From positions 15,127,242 to 15,191,241 of the forward strand of contig OX465115.1 of the NCBI GenBank assembly GCA_949987565.1: a stretch of 64,000 nucleotides of DNA, written 5' to 3'. The notes under the pieces are model-generated. The model had not been told where the DNA came from. It worked only from the letters and a program-made list of their open reading frames with translations, and searched no databases. Below, in pieces: positions 44,568 through 56,410 of this stretch (the stretch's first letter is position 1; each line of letters starts with the position of its first letter). This DNA comes from Luidia sarsii. Lineage: Eukaryota; Echinodermata; Asteroidea; Paxillosida; Luidiidae. A program made the translations under genes and the position numbers.

Positions 44568-45245
44568 AGTTCAAGTTAAATTATAACATGTAACATGGTA
44601 ATGTTTATTTGATTTACAGTATGGAGCATGTACATACTGTACATATAAATGTACTCTACATGTAAAATTAACATACAAGTTACAGTACGGTACATGCACA
44701 GTACGTGTACTTGTATACTGTGTACATTTAAATGGATATACCGGTAAGTAGCATCTACTGTATATAAATTGGTATTAAGAAGTGTTGCTGTTGACTAATG
44801 AGTACCTGGGCTGGTACATGTACATGTGTATTAACCCTAACTCTTTCTAAACTGGAAAAAATACCAGGACATGTTAGCTTTCCATGTAAGCTGAGCCCAT
44901 CATGTTCATGCATAACATTTACAATGGCATTACAATGCACATACAGGTGTACCATCCCAGATGTACCAACACCACCAGTACACCTGTACATACAAGTATG
45001 TCACCTTGTCTGGTGTTTCCCATAACTTAGCGCCTCGTGTGCTACCTGATGTGATATACAGCATTTCCTACACACCTCTCACCTCTAAGACACCTTGCAT
45101 AAGTCTTGCGTTTCGCTTTTGCTCAAGTTTGTCTGTTTGTGTCACCGCAAACCCTCCTATGTATAATTATTGCTCCACCCACCATGCAAAGCCTTAAGTC
45201 TGATCTATGCATTTAAAACAGAAAGAGTTTTCACTTTTTTCCAAA
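44568..45245. other. No gene seen; ACATGT-rich 44600-44830
   Basis: This is AT-rich with scattered TACATGTA palindromes. It is non-coding. Confidence 0.5.
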
Positions 45246-45248
45246 TCA

Positions 45249-45303
45249 ACCTTTGAGAAAGGTCCTGCTAGAATCGAAACATCAGGCCCACTAAATTTTG
45301 AGT
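45249..45303 (+). mobile_element. TTTGAGAAAGG element, single arm (truncated)
   Basis: CCTTTGAGAAAGGTCCTGCT, then AGAATCGAAACATCAGGCCC and ACTAAATTTTGAG, end 13 bp before the 45317 MITE. Confidence 0.8.
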
Positions 45304-45316
45304 TTTTAATGAATTA

Positions 45317-45852
45317 AGCCGCGTCCGCACTGGACTTATTTTTTACCGAGCCCGTGGGTAACATTCCAATGGGTAAATCTTCCCGGCGTCCGCACTTGGA
45401 CTTTCGACTCGGGTAAACTAACCGAGACGACGCAGTAAAACTAACCGACTGGCGCGTATAAACGCAAGAGGGCGCTATGGTGGTGACCTTTCACCGGATG
45501 TAAATACCATAAAACTACGACACGTCGACCCAGCTCGAAAAGTAAACAACATTGTTGTATTGGGACCATGGCACGTCACGTGGTATTTAGGGCCTCTGGC
45601 AATGCGGGGCGCCGGATGTGGTTTTTTACCGAGTCGTTTACCGAGACGTCGTGTCCGGATTGGACTTTTCGGCTCGGTTAAACTGACCTGGTCAATTTAA
45701 CCGGGCAGAAGTTGGTCGGTTAAACTACCCACTGGAGTCGGGTAAGTTACCTGGGAGGTAAACTTTCTGGCTGTCCGCACTGGACTTAAAATGGTCAATT
45801 TACCCATTTGCTCGGTTAGTTTACCCATTTTAAGTCCAGTGCGGACGCGGCT
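45317..45852. mobile_element. 536-bp MITE with perfect 22-bp TIRs and TTA duplication
   Basis: The left end AGCCGCGTCCGCACTGGACT (45317-45338) and the right end (45831-45852) are exact reverse complements over 22 bp. TTA flanks it at 45314-45316 and 45853-45855. A 3-bp TTA/TAA duplication is typical of PIF/Harbinger elements. The interior holds several degenerate copies of TCCGCACTGGACTT and CTCGGGTAAACT, so sub-terminal motifs are repeated. It has no transposase. Confidence 0.88.
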
Positions 45853-47405
45853 TTAGTCATCACTGCACATTAACACGTACGTTGCGTGACTGTGACTTTA
45901 AAATACAATATTTGGCCCGTCTACATAAATTGTGAATGCGACTGTGTTCAGCGTACATGCGCGCAGTACCAAAGCGTGTGCTCAGAACATACGGTAAGAG
46001 GAGGGGAGGGGAGGGGAGGGGACGGGAGGGGGGGGGGTAGCAAGGGTGCCCAAGGGGCAAGCACTGTAGATCAGACGGCAGCCAATGTTAGCATTTCAGA
46101 ATTGACAAGTCCATCGTTGTCCCCGCCTGCTGCTGTCTCAGTTTGAGCAACGCTATGAGGGTGCATTTCCGGCCATGTCTAGTCCCCCCCCTCCCCCCAT
46201 CCCCGCATCCCCGCTCCCTTTTTGTCCACCTAAAAAAAAAAACTCAAAGGAAATCCTGTCCGCCATCAAACTGATTCTCTTTTTCGTCTACGAATAGGGG
46301 AAAACGGCGCTTTCATTTGGACCATATGAAAACAGAGCCTCTATGAGATGGTGTGAACAGTTCCTGCATCTCTTGTTGTCATGACCTTTCATTTTCATTC
46401 CCTCTTTTTTTTCTTCTTTCGTCTAAAGTTCACGGATGATATGATTTGACGCTGTAATTTGAGCCGACTCACTGTGTGTTTAAGGCAATCAAATCCGCTC
46501 CATCGCCCGCGCTCTATCGGAAAAAGGAAAAAAAATTGTAATATTCTGCATGGACGAGGACATTCACAGTAGGGCCCTTTCCATGGATGTATTTCTAACA
46601 CTGACTAAACCTTCTTCGTATACCAACCATGTTTGCTTTTCTGAAAAATTTTCAAGCATGGGGGGGGGAATGTGGGGAGAGAAATTGTTACGACCAAGGC
46701 TTAGACCAATGGAGCTTTGCTTTATTAGGATGGAAATGCCAAATGCACAAGAAGGTTAAATTGGCATTCCCGGAATTAATTAACCTTGCATGGAATGACT
46801 ACACTATCTTTGCATGACGGCAGCAGTCCTTAGTGAGTGGGTGTATGTACATGTACGTCTACATTCTACGTGCATGTAGGGTTACACAGTTCGTAGTTTC
46901 TAAGTAAATGTACAGTGTGGTATGGATGGGTGCAGGTCTGCATGCACTGTTAACTACATGTACTGTGCTGTTCAGAGTCACCGCAGTCCACACGATCCAA
47001 ATTATAATGTAGGCTATCGCAGAACTAGCCCACCCATTTTTAGGGAGCTGAATGATTGAATTCAAGCAAAGTTCAAACCCACGTACACGTCAGGTTACAT
47101 ATCCGCGTATATAGGGCGTTGAAAACGGTGGTCTACAATGCTGGCACACATTTTCGCGGAGTGAGAAAAACCAAAATGTCTTAGGCCTAGATCTCTGTGA
47201 TGAATGTGGAGTCATCCACGGACAAACAGGCAGTCCTTGCTGTTCCCGTGAACTGACAAATTGGCAGCTGACAAGTCAGCAGTCGGCAACTTATGTCAAT
47301 TGTCATGCATCTATTCCAAGCCCAGCCAAGCTGTCGTGCAAAATGAGAATGTCGTACGTTATGTACAACAGTACAAAATGGCTGTAGCCTGTTTGCCACT
47401 TTGCA
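45853..47405. other. No gene seen
   Basis: It holds a (GAGGG)n run near 45995-46036, mononucleotide runs and ACATGT motifs near 46850. No exon was recognised. Confidence 0.5.
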
Positions 47406-47409
47406 TGTG

Positions 47410-47610
47410 TTAAAGACACAGAGAGGAACAGACAGAGAAACAGAGTCCATCAGAGAGATTCATGACAGAGATGGAGAGACAGAAAGACAGAGACTAACGG
47501 AGAGAGACAGAGACAGAGATGGAGGGACAGAGAGTAACAGAGAGAGACACAGAGAGAAAGAGATGGAGAGAGAAACAAAGAGAAACAGTGACAGACAGAC
47601 TAGGGGACAG
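47410..47610. repeat. ACAGAGA-type purine-rich degenerate repeat
   Basis: This is GACAGAGA/AGAGACAG-type simple sequence. The Arg/Glu/Asp frame is an artefact. Confidence 0.85.
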
Positions 47611-47875
47611 GCAAGCACTTGTGCCACAACAACGTAGACTGTAACATTCTGAGGCAGAGGCATTTTTCTAAATTTCACAAGGGGTGAGTAGAGGGTGGGG
47701 AGGGGAGGGGAATAATCCTGACAACATTCTGCCAGAGCATTCTATCTCAGATCCGGTGAATTCTATGCCCTCATCCATTTCAACTCGGAGGTGCTTGACA
47801 TTCTTTAGGCAGTGCGCGGGCCGTATCACGTTGCGTTAAGGAAACAACGGCCTAATGGGAATCGTGCAATGCAAC

Positions 47876-48412
47876 CATCTCTCTCTCCGTTGTTGTCTGT
47901 CTCTCTGGGGTGTTTTTCTGCACCTCTCTGTTTATCTGTCTGTCTCTCACTCCCTCTACTGTTTGTCTCAGCTTGTCTCCAACTCTTTCCATCTCGGTGC
48001 ATCTTTCTGACTGTTCTCTCTTCTCCTTATCTGTCTGTCTCGGTCTCTCATTCCGTCTCGTTCTCTGTCTGTGCCTCTCACTCTATTGGCGTCTCTCAGT
48101 TTGTCTGTTTGTTTCAGTCTCCCATTGGGTCTGTCTGTATGTCTGCCTGTCTGTCTCCCTTTGTGTGTGTGTGTCTGTGTCTGTCTATCTGTCTATCTTT
48201 CATTGTGTCTCTTTCTCTGTCTCTCACTGCCTCTATCTGTCTGTCTGTCTCCCTGTGTGGTTGTGTGTTTGTTTGTTTGTCTGTCTGAAAGTTTGTCTGT
48301 ATGTCTGCCAGTCTGTATATCTGCCTCTCCCTCCCTCTGTGTGTGTTTGTCTGTCTGTCTGTCTGTCTATCTATCATTGTCTCTCTGTCTCTCACTGTCT
48401 GTCTCTTTCCCG
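47876..48412. repeat. CTGTCTGT/CTCTCTGT pyrimidine-rich repeat
   Basis: Long degenerate TCTGTCTG/TCTCTGTC arrays give Cys/Leu/Ser-rich frames on the plus strand. No membrane protein should be inferred. Confidence 0.9.
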
Positions 48413-49350
48413 TTTAACCTCACGTCCATCTCTGGCTCCGACGCTCCAATTCTTGGCCCGTTTTAATTAAAAACCCACAGACCGCCTGTCCCATTGTCCT
48501 GACAGATGGCAACGGGACCATTGTCCAGGCAATGGGGCCATTGTCCTAGCCCTTTTGAGATCTCGGTGCACTGGTGAGAGGAATATCGACCGATCTCCGT
48601 GATTGCGGTTCGGTTCGGTTCACTCAAAGGGCTGATTGCAGAATAAATGACACAAATTTCGCTCTTTAGAATCACGACGATGCAATCATCCTAAGAAGTA
48701 AGAACTTTGTTCTCCCTCCCCCTCCCCTCCTATTTTTGCATTTTTTTGAGATTTTGAAAATGGCACAATGTTTCAAAAGAAACACACCCTGTGTGGAAGT
48801 GATTGGCAGTGCGAAGTGGTTGAGCTGCTGAGTGCATTATTTTTCATCCTGGGGATTTGGGGGAGATCTTTCCCTTCCCCCACTCCTCGCCCTCTCTGGT
48901 CTCGAGGGGGCCTGCAAAGCTCATCTCCCCTCTCCCAGGCCGGGCTGGGATCACCGGACCATCTGATATTGTGCACGGCAGCTATTAGCCTGACTGAATA
49001 GGGGAATACATTGGCCAATCAGCCCATTCTAATGGCAATAATGGACCTGCCAACCTCCCCCCTCCCCCCACCCCCGGAGGCAAACTGTGAAGAGGAAGGA
49101 ATGTGAGTGAGAGAGCAGGTTTTTGGTGGAAAATGCATCCCTGGGAGATGATTTCCACGGCAACTAATTGCATTTTAAGTGTATACTTGGAGAGACTAAC
49201 AGCTGGCTTTTAAATACTATTCAAAGAAAGTGATGTTTACAGAAACTTTGTGTGGAACATTAGTGTAAGACCGTGGCCGCTTGGTCGGGTTTGTCTCCGA
49301 ATGGAGGTGAGATGGTTGCCAGACTCACAAAAGTATAAATAAATAAACGT
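48413..49350. other. No gene seen
   Basis: This is unique-looking sequence. CCATTGTCC is repeated three times (48492-48548). No exon was recognised. Confidence 0.5.
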
Positions 49351-49354
49351 AACA

Positions 49355-49568
49355 TAATCAGGCCCACTAAATTTTGAGATTTGCATTTTGGTAATTTTAG
49401 TCAGTAAGCAGTTTGCAACATTTTTGTATATCACTTTAAGTAACTTTATTTAGTTAATACAAAAACTGTTGCAAACTGCTCACTGACTAAACTGACCTGC
49501 AATACATAAATCTCAAAAATTTGAGGGCCTGACGTGTCGATCCTAGCAGGACCTCTCTCAAAGGCAAC
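49355..49568. mobile_element. TTTGAGAAAGG arms in tail-to-tail arrangement
   Basis: A plus-oriented arm (AGGCCCACTAAATTTTGAG, TTAGTCAGTAAGCAGTTTGC, TTTGTATATCAC) is followed by a minus-oriented arm (ACAAAAACTGTTGCAAACTG, GAGGGCCTGACGTG, CTAGCAGGACCTCTCTCAAA). Here the outer ends of the arms meet, which is opposite to the other hairpins. The first arm lacks its core. Confidence 0.8.
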
Positions 49569-50125
49569 GGTAACTAAGCCAAAGACGTTGCTTTCTCCTT
49601 ACCGTCTAAACTCCAACTCCTCCAAAATCATTATTTTTCCCACAACCTCCCGCTAGTTTATTTGATAGAACCCGCAACCAATATTATACTCAATCGTTCT
49701 ATAATACGCAGTCAAGTGCAGCTTAGCTGCACGTACCCAAAGCCCATTCATCTACATCCATTTCTACAAAATCATAAATTCTAATTAAACTCAACTATCC
49801 TGGTCATCAATTTCTGTCATAATTTTGGTCGACTATGCTAGACTTGGTGACAGGCCTACAGTGAGGAAACTGTAAACATCAGCCTGTTTTCTACTCAGGA
49901 TGCTTCTAAGGGGATGTGTGTTTGTATATTGTGTACAGGGCGTAATCCTGTCCCATCTTGTATCAACAGACTAAGTGATGAAAGATTTATTGGCCCTCCA
50001 TACTTGTGCTCAACTTCTATGCATGTACAGGAGGACTGCATGTACGATGACATTTCAAAATTTCGGGTTGTTGACACATCTGGTCCTCCATACAGGATCT
50101 GATTCTGTACATATACCGTATGTAC
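49569..50125. other. No gene seen
   Basis: This is AT-rich, unique-looking sequence. Confidence 0.5.
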
Positions 50126-50129
50126 TAAA

Positions 50130-50560
50130 ATATTACGTGCCCTACATGTACAGTACATGTAGGCCTATGTACAGTACATGTAGACCTACATGCATGTACA
50201 TGTACATTTAGAGCATTTATAAGCAATGTGTAGGTCTGTAAAGACAAAGGTGTATTTAATTTGTATAGTATTATAGGCCTACTGTACACTACAGTACAGG
50301 ACATGTACATGTACAATCCATACAACACATACATGTACATATTTATGTATTGTAACAATTAAATCTTTTTGTCCAGTAATATTGTACAGTACATGTACAT
50401 AATTATACAAGTACATGTACATGTACAGTACCGGTACAATAGGCATGTACATGTATACAGTATGTTTAAAAATGTGTACATTTCACAAAAATGTGCATAG
50501 ACTAGAGTACATAATTATATGCATACATGTACCTGTAAATACAACACTGCATCTACCTGA
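50130..50560. repeat. ACATGT/GTACAT palindromic cluster
   Basis: Dense TACATGTACA runs lie at 50145-50210, 50300-50340 and 50380-50455, interspersed with AT-rich DNA. They are non-coding. Confidence 0.85.
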
Positions 50561-52630
50561 ACGTTCATTATCATACAATCCATAAAAAATGGCGTCTTAC
50601 AAAAATATGACACACTAGCCTTTGTGTACATGTCCTACAATTCACACACTAAGAATGCCACTAGGCTCTCCCTCCCACCCCCAACCAATCACAATTCTCT
50701 TCCCAGGTATGACTCATGGGTTACCATGGCAACGGAGGAACTGAGAGGCACTGCAGAGACGGCATGGAGGAATATCGAGGCGTTCTTCTGCCCGGAAGGA
50801 GGTTAATTGTCAACAAAATGGGGCAGGGTAAGAGCTCAAGCCAGTAGTGTACATCTACATGTATGTACATTGTAAATATGTATGTTTACAGTACGTACAG
50901 TGTGTACCTGTGTGTACCTGTTAGGGTACATGTACATGTGTACAGGAACTAAGGGCCGACTACGTCAGAAAAAAATATATATTTTAAGGGCTGTATACAA
51001 AGTCCGTTTAAATACGAAATGAAGGCCAGGCTTTGGCTTAGGCTTCGGTCATATTTCTCTTACCCGTTATAATGTCACAGGCATCTAAAAACAAGCATTT
51101 TTAGCCCCATTTTCTTGGTGAATGCACATCAATTATAGCCATATCTGCAGTGGATTTTTTTTTAAGGCGGGACAATGGTCAAATGAAATATGTCCAGTGC
51201 GGACAGGGCTTGATATGTATGTGTGGGTCGGAAAAAATCATGGAAGATTTGGTTGAGAGGTTTGGCAAGTTGCATAAAAATGTCCATTAAAATAAGACAA
51301 TCCTACAGGCTACCCCTTGCCCAACCCGACCCAACCCTTAAGTCCAACACCCAGTCCCCCTCCCCCCAAACCACTGCTCACCATCTCCCAAATACTCTCC
51401 GACAGACTCTTCCCTGATAAGACGTGCCAAGCGTCCTGCCTCCCCGTCCAAACATTACCACCACCACCACCGCCTTCACCACTGAGAGACAAACTCAAAG
51501 GAGAAGGGGTCCGAGAAAAACAGGATGACTATTTGATGACACGCGTTGAGACGGGGCTTAGCGTCTTGTCACGTCTGACATTTGAGGCATATGCACGCAA
51601 GCTGAACTGCTTAACGTGCGCCCGCATCGTGCATTTGCGCACGGCATGGAAAATTTATCGCCGAAGCCAGTGAAAATCATAGCCATGACATTTCCATGTG
51701 AGCAGATTGTTCTGAGATAAAGGCAGATTGATATCAACAATTTCCTTATCAAAAGTTTATCCAATGAATGTAACCTTTTCACTCGTTTATTGGTGGATTT
51801 TATTTTCTTCTGCTAGATACAATAACCGCTTAATTGAGTTGGCTGAAATACAAGAGGTCTGAAGTGAAAATTGAGAAATGGCGTTCATATCTGTAGGGGA
51901 ATACTGTAAATCATTTATCATATACACATTTTAAACATGTATGTGTTGTACACAATAAATGTGCTGTACACAATTAATCAACTGAACTCTTTCAACTGTT
52001 TTTTATTCTTGTATAGGTTTAATGATTCTATATGGATTTTTTAATGAATTTCTTAATGACTATTTTGAACTTCTCGTATTAATTTTAATGGGTTTTTTTG
52101 GGGGGGTATAGATTCAATGATGCAATTTTTCTTTTCAACTTGTAAACCTGTCGCTGTCGCCAATGGCAGTTGATTTGGTCTTTTAATTAACAAGCCAGAA
52201 TAATGATAAACCAGAATAATATGGTGCTTAGATAAACAAAACTCCATTATATATAAGGCAGATCTCCACCATTACTTAACACCATTATGCAAAATGTAAA
52301 ATAAACATGCACACACTTAGGTAGATGCCCTCTAGTGATTAATTTGCTTTGGGTTTTTTCTACACCGACATTCACTTCCAGAATGCAATTTATCCACATT
52401 GACACCGAAGCTGTTAATACATGTTCCACTAACAGCAGGACTGGTTACGTTGATCCATGTATCTCTGGCATTGGAGGGGCAGGACGGAGCCAGCCCTGAT
52501 GATGGTACATGGTGGGGGTTAGAAATGGTCTGCCAACAGCTCTGCAATATCCCGTAGCGATGGGGGGAAAATTGAATTCCGCATGCTAATTTGTCTGATC
52601 CAGGGACTGTGGACCTAGCAAAGGAATGTA
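50561..52630. other. No gene seen
   Basis: This is mostly unique-looking sequence. ACGAAATGAAGGCCAGG near 51016 recurs as ACGAAATGAAGGCGTAGG near 60272. GTCCAGTGCGGACAGGGCTT at about 51191 resembles the right end of the 45317 MITE and may be a solo remnant. Confidence 0.45.
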
Positions 52631-52635
52631 GGGAA

Positions 52636-52827
52636 GGGGATGGGGACGGGGATGGGGATGGGGATGGGGATGGGGATGGGGATGAGGATGGGGATGGGGA
52701 TGGGGATGGGGATGGGGATGGGGATGGGGATGGGGATGGGGATGGGGATGGGGATGGGGATGGGGATGGGGATGGGGATGAGGATGGGGATGGGGATGGG
52801 GATGGGGATGGGGATGGGGATGGGGAT
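52636..52827. repeat. (GGGGAT)n hexamer array, about 32 units
   Basis: This is a nearly perfect 6-bp array with GAGGAT at two units and one GGGGAC. Every unit supplies a run of four G, so the plus strand can form stacked G-quadruplexes. Frames in it (Met-Gly, Asp-Gly, His-Pro, Ser-Pro) are artefacts. Confidence 0.97.
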
Positions 52828-53810
52828 TTTGATGGGACCCGTGCAATCTGGTGACAGGGATACACTTCTACAGAACAGACGTTCTTGATGTGATTTGGGG
52901 ACTATAGAGGGCTTGCGTTTTCCAAAAGGCCGAACCAGGTCCCGATAAGCAGAGAAATGTTCTTCGTGGCGAGGTCCTGCTGGGATTGAATCGCTACAGT
53001 CAGACCCTGCAACGTCTTAAGAGTTGCAGTTTGAGTCACTTCCCCTACATGTTGTGCACTGTTGATGTACACGTACAACGTACCATCGCAGAAAAAGAAG
53101 CTTGACCCACATAGATGCAAGCAGATAGGAGCTGCTCAATGTCCACTCAAAAACCACCACTCTCCACACCTTCCCAAGCAGGGCAACTCCTGTAGTCCAG
53201 GGCAACTCCTGAGCGATCTCTCCGCCGAGCTGGAGGAGATGAAAGGCCCCCCCCCCTCTCTTTCCCCCGGCTCTCATCTCAATTGCTAATGCAGTTTAAT
53301 GGCCAATTCTGGCTGAAAATGGGGCTAATCTCTGCACGGTGAGAGGGCGCACGCAATACGCATTGTACATGCAGTGATCTACCGGCAATCGGCGCTCATT
53401 TCAATTGCTAATGGAGACAAATGTAACCCGACCAATTCTGATTGAAAAAAAAGGGCTAATTTGTACTGCATACATGTATAAGTGTATAGTTTTACCGTTG
53501 GTCGGCAAATTTTAGATACCAAACTGCTCTTGCTCTAGTCCCCAACAAGGATTATGCGTGCGAGATGTGAACCATACAATTACATGCACATGATCCTGTG
53601 CCCCCCCCCCCCTTACCCAAAGTCCACGGAAATACAATTAGCATTAATTTCATAGCCTTCCGTTGCTGTGTGGGACACTAATTGAATTTGTGTGCAGTTT
53701 TCAGATGCACGGTGGTCCCCAGATTAGCAACACTTCAGGAAACAAACACTGCTGTGAATGTCTTCCGACTCAGATTCTTCGGGCAAAGTTGGGGATGGGC
53801 AAGGCATGCA
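52828..53810. other. No gene seen
   Basis: It holds unique-looking sequence, a TCTCAATTGCTAATG phrase in two places (53277, 53400) suggesting a local duplication of about 120 bp, and C homopolymers. No exon was recognised. Confidence 0.45.
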
Positions 53811-53814
53811 TGTA

Positions 53815-54670
53815 CTGGGATGTACACGGATGTGTGTACATGTACATGTATCTAGATGCACGTATCTAGTAGGCTTAGTATCTAGATGCACACGTACCTG
53901 TATGCCAGCATACAGTACATACCTGTACATCATGTACACCAGTACACTGTTTATACATGTACATGTACTATAGCGTACCAGGTTTGTATACGTGTACAGT
54001 ATGTACAATGTATGTTCATGTACATGTACATGTACGTGTATGTACACGTACTGCGTACGTGTACACGTACGTAATGTATGATATGCAGATCTATGCACTT
54101 CAATGCAGATTGTGGTCAGGTCACTGTGAGTTCAAGGGGGATGAACATGTACATTGTACTGTATTGCACAACATGCATGTATGTACATGTACATGTACGT
54201 GTACATGTACATGTACGTGTACAGTACGTGTACAGAATACTGCATAGTAATTATTCCAAGATATAATACAAATCAAATGCATACATGTACTGTAGTGTAC
54301 GGTAGATGTGTGGCACATTTGATTCTCCCATCCCTGCTATAGAGCACACAGATGCAAATTACATGCGCAAGCGCAAGCGCTGTGTACTGCCACAGTAGCA
54401 ATAACTGATGAGGTTAAGCCCCCTACAGTACATACACGTACATTACAGACAGTACAGTTATACATAGTACGTGTATGTATTACCATTCCTCCATATTGCA
54501 TACACTGCATGCAATGTACAGTCTACATCCCCTTGAACCCAATGACATGACCACAATCTGCATTGTAGTGCATACTACCGTACCGTAGTAACCGTACATC
54601 TGCATATCACACCTATACATGTACGTACATGTACGGTACATACATGTATGTGTACAGTACATACACCGGC
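53815..54670. repeat. ACATGT/GTACAC palindromic cluster
   Basis: Repeated GTACATGTAC, ACGTGTACAC and TACGTGTACA motifs lie at 53836-53850, 53960-54075, 54175-54235 and 54610-54660. They are separated by a duplicated CACTGCA/AATGCAGATTGTGGTCA segment seen at 54098-54120 and inverted at about 54540-54570. Confidence 0.8.
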
Positions 54671-54890
54671 GACCGCCATGTCAGTTGTTGCTCAATGGGG
54701 CAGGGATGGGCCTTGCCACACATATTGCGGGGCACCAGCATCTCCATCATCCAACTGTGTGTATACATATTGTCTCTAGATTATTATACGGCCCACAAAC
54801 ATTGGGAAAACAGAGAGTGATGATAGAATAAACACTTCTTATTTCTAAATGTATTGTAAGGTGGTCTGATATTTGTAAATATAAATGTAC
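54671..54890. other. No gene seen
   Basis: This is unique-looking sequence between repeats. Confidence 0.4.
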
Positions 54891-54893
54891 TGG

Positions 54894-55047
54894 GATGGAT
54901 TTCACAAAGCCTTACGACGCATCAAAACTCAACTTACGATGGATAACCCATCGTGAGTTTCCATAGATCATATATTTCTGTGTAATCTCTCATCGCCTTG
55001 CGATTGATCGTAAGTTACGATGGGTTTGGTGAAATCGACGCCTGGTA
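54894..55047 (-). mobile_element. Foldback MITE (TTACGATGG stem), copy 4
   Basis: It lies in reverse orientation: GGATTTCACAAAGCCTTACG, ACTTACGATGGATAACCCAT, TTGCGATTGATCGTAAGTTA and TTTGGTGAAATCGACGCC. Both termini are present, so with the 21111 copy it defines the ends of the family. Confidence 0.82.
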
Positions 55048-55785
55048 CGCATCTGAAAAATATGTTAGTGGTTGGAAACCAAAACACGAAAATGAAAAGC
55101 GCAAAATAATTTGTGGTCAGATTGCGTCAACTCGCTCCTACACGTACATTGTGCAATGGCTTCAGTGTTGCATTACGGAGATCCATATATGTACATATTC
55201 AATTCACCAATGTGTAATGCAGTGAAGACGGAACTGCCATCAGCTCAATGATGTCATCCTCCCTATTTCCACTTTCCATGACACCGTTCTGTCTACTGGA
55301 TTTCCCCTAACTATTTTTGTTGAGACAATCTTGGGGGAAACGCGTGTTTGTTCAGTTCTTGTTTCACGTCTTTCACTTCCCTCACAGTCACAGTGTTTTC
55401 TTTCCTCGTCAATTTGTTTTGCGACAAGACCAGACTTGAAGTTGACTCTGAACACCGGCCAAATGACCTAGGGTCGGTCGAACATGACGTCGGTCCACAA
55501 AATGTTCACACACAAAAAAGACCAAATCAGGGAACTAAAATGTCTACGAGAAATAGCCGGTGACGGCCAAATATTTGCTATTTTGTTGGCGATTTGAATG
55601 GATTCAAACCGGTGTATTTCTTCTACCAGCAGAAATTAACCCTTAGTGGGCCTCCATGGCTTTGTGGCCACTAAAATACATCAGTGCAGACTGCAGAGGC
55701 TTGGGATGGATACATGTCAAATCAAACCACCATTTCATGTCCAATTTAACGAGTGTTATAAAAAGTGTACATACATGTATAAAAA
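55048..55785. other. No gene seen
   Basis: This is unique-looking sequence. No exon was recognised. Confidence 0.45.
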
Positions 55786-55789
55786 AACT

Positions 55790-55985
55790 TAAAATTCAGT
55801 GGGCCTGACGTTTCGATCCTAGCAGGACCTTTCTCAAAGGCAGAGTGACAAGGACAAAACACTTTGTCACTCTGCCTTTGAGAAAGGTTCTGCTAGGATC
55901 GAAACATCAGGCCCACTAAATTTTAAGATTTACATTTTGGTAATTTTAGTCAGTAAGCAGTTTGCAACATTTTTGTATATCACCT
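55790..55985. mobile_element. TTTGAGAAAGG hairpin, longest stem
   Basis: TTCAGTGGGCCTGACGTTTC through CCTTTCTCAAAGGCAGAGTG and ACAAGG is followed by about 10 loop bases and then the inverted arm, CTTTGTCACTCTGCCTTTGA through ATCAGGCCCACTAAATTTTA. The stem exceeds 60 bp and includes an AGTGACAA extension not present in other copies. The right arm continues to TTTGTATATCACC. Confidence 0.9.
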
Positions 55986-56350
55986 TAAGTCGTGTATACA
56001 AAACCTGTAAATAGTTAATAATTATGTGGAAATACTGACCTTTTTTTTATGGGTTTGCACACACTGTGCATGTACATGTATGTACTTGCAAGTTGCAACC
56101 CTGTTATTTTGTTTTGCATGGGAATGAATTCAAGCTAATTACTATACCCAAGACTAAGAAGGCCAGAGGGGAGCTGGGGAAGAAAGGTCACTTGACCCAG
56201 GGCAAGAAAATCCAGATACTCACCAGACCGAAAATAAGTTGGGGGGGGGGATTAAATAAAAAAGGAGGGCGAAGTTGTTGGTTTAATGTGCATTTATGAC
56301 TCTGCACTCAACATGGCATTTCCTAGAGAATTTATCAATCATAATTATTA
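55986..56350. other. No gene seen
   Basis: This is AT-rich and non-coding. Confidence 0.4.
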
Positions 56351-56351
56351 A

Positions 56352-56410
56352 TCTTAAAACTTAGTGGGCCTGACATTTCGATCCTAGCAGGACCTTTCTC
56401 AAAGGCAGTA
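56352..56410 (-). mobile_element. TTTGAGAAAGG element, single arm (minus)
   Basis: AACTTAGTGGGCCTGACATT, CGATCCTAGCAGGACC and TTTCTCAAAGGCAG are read here on the plus strand, so the element core is on the minus strand. It ends just inside the core with no second arm. Confidence 0.8.

Noticed and set aside
47812..48470. Cys/Leu/Ser-rich frames resembling multi-pass membrane proteins
   Set aside because: They are translations of CTGTCTGT/CTCTCTGT repeats with overlapping open frames.
52332..52865. Ser-Pro, His-Pro and Asp-Gly repeat frames
   Set aside because: All are readings of the GGGGAT hexamer array.
53017..53277. Candidate signal-peptide exon for calsyntenin on the minus strand
   Set aside because: The frame lacks a signal-peptide pattern near its start and no phase-1 donor was seen where needed.
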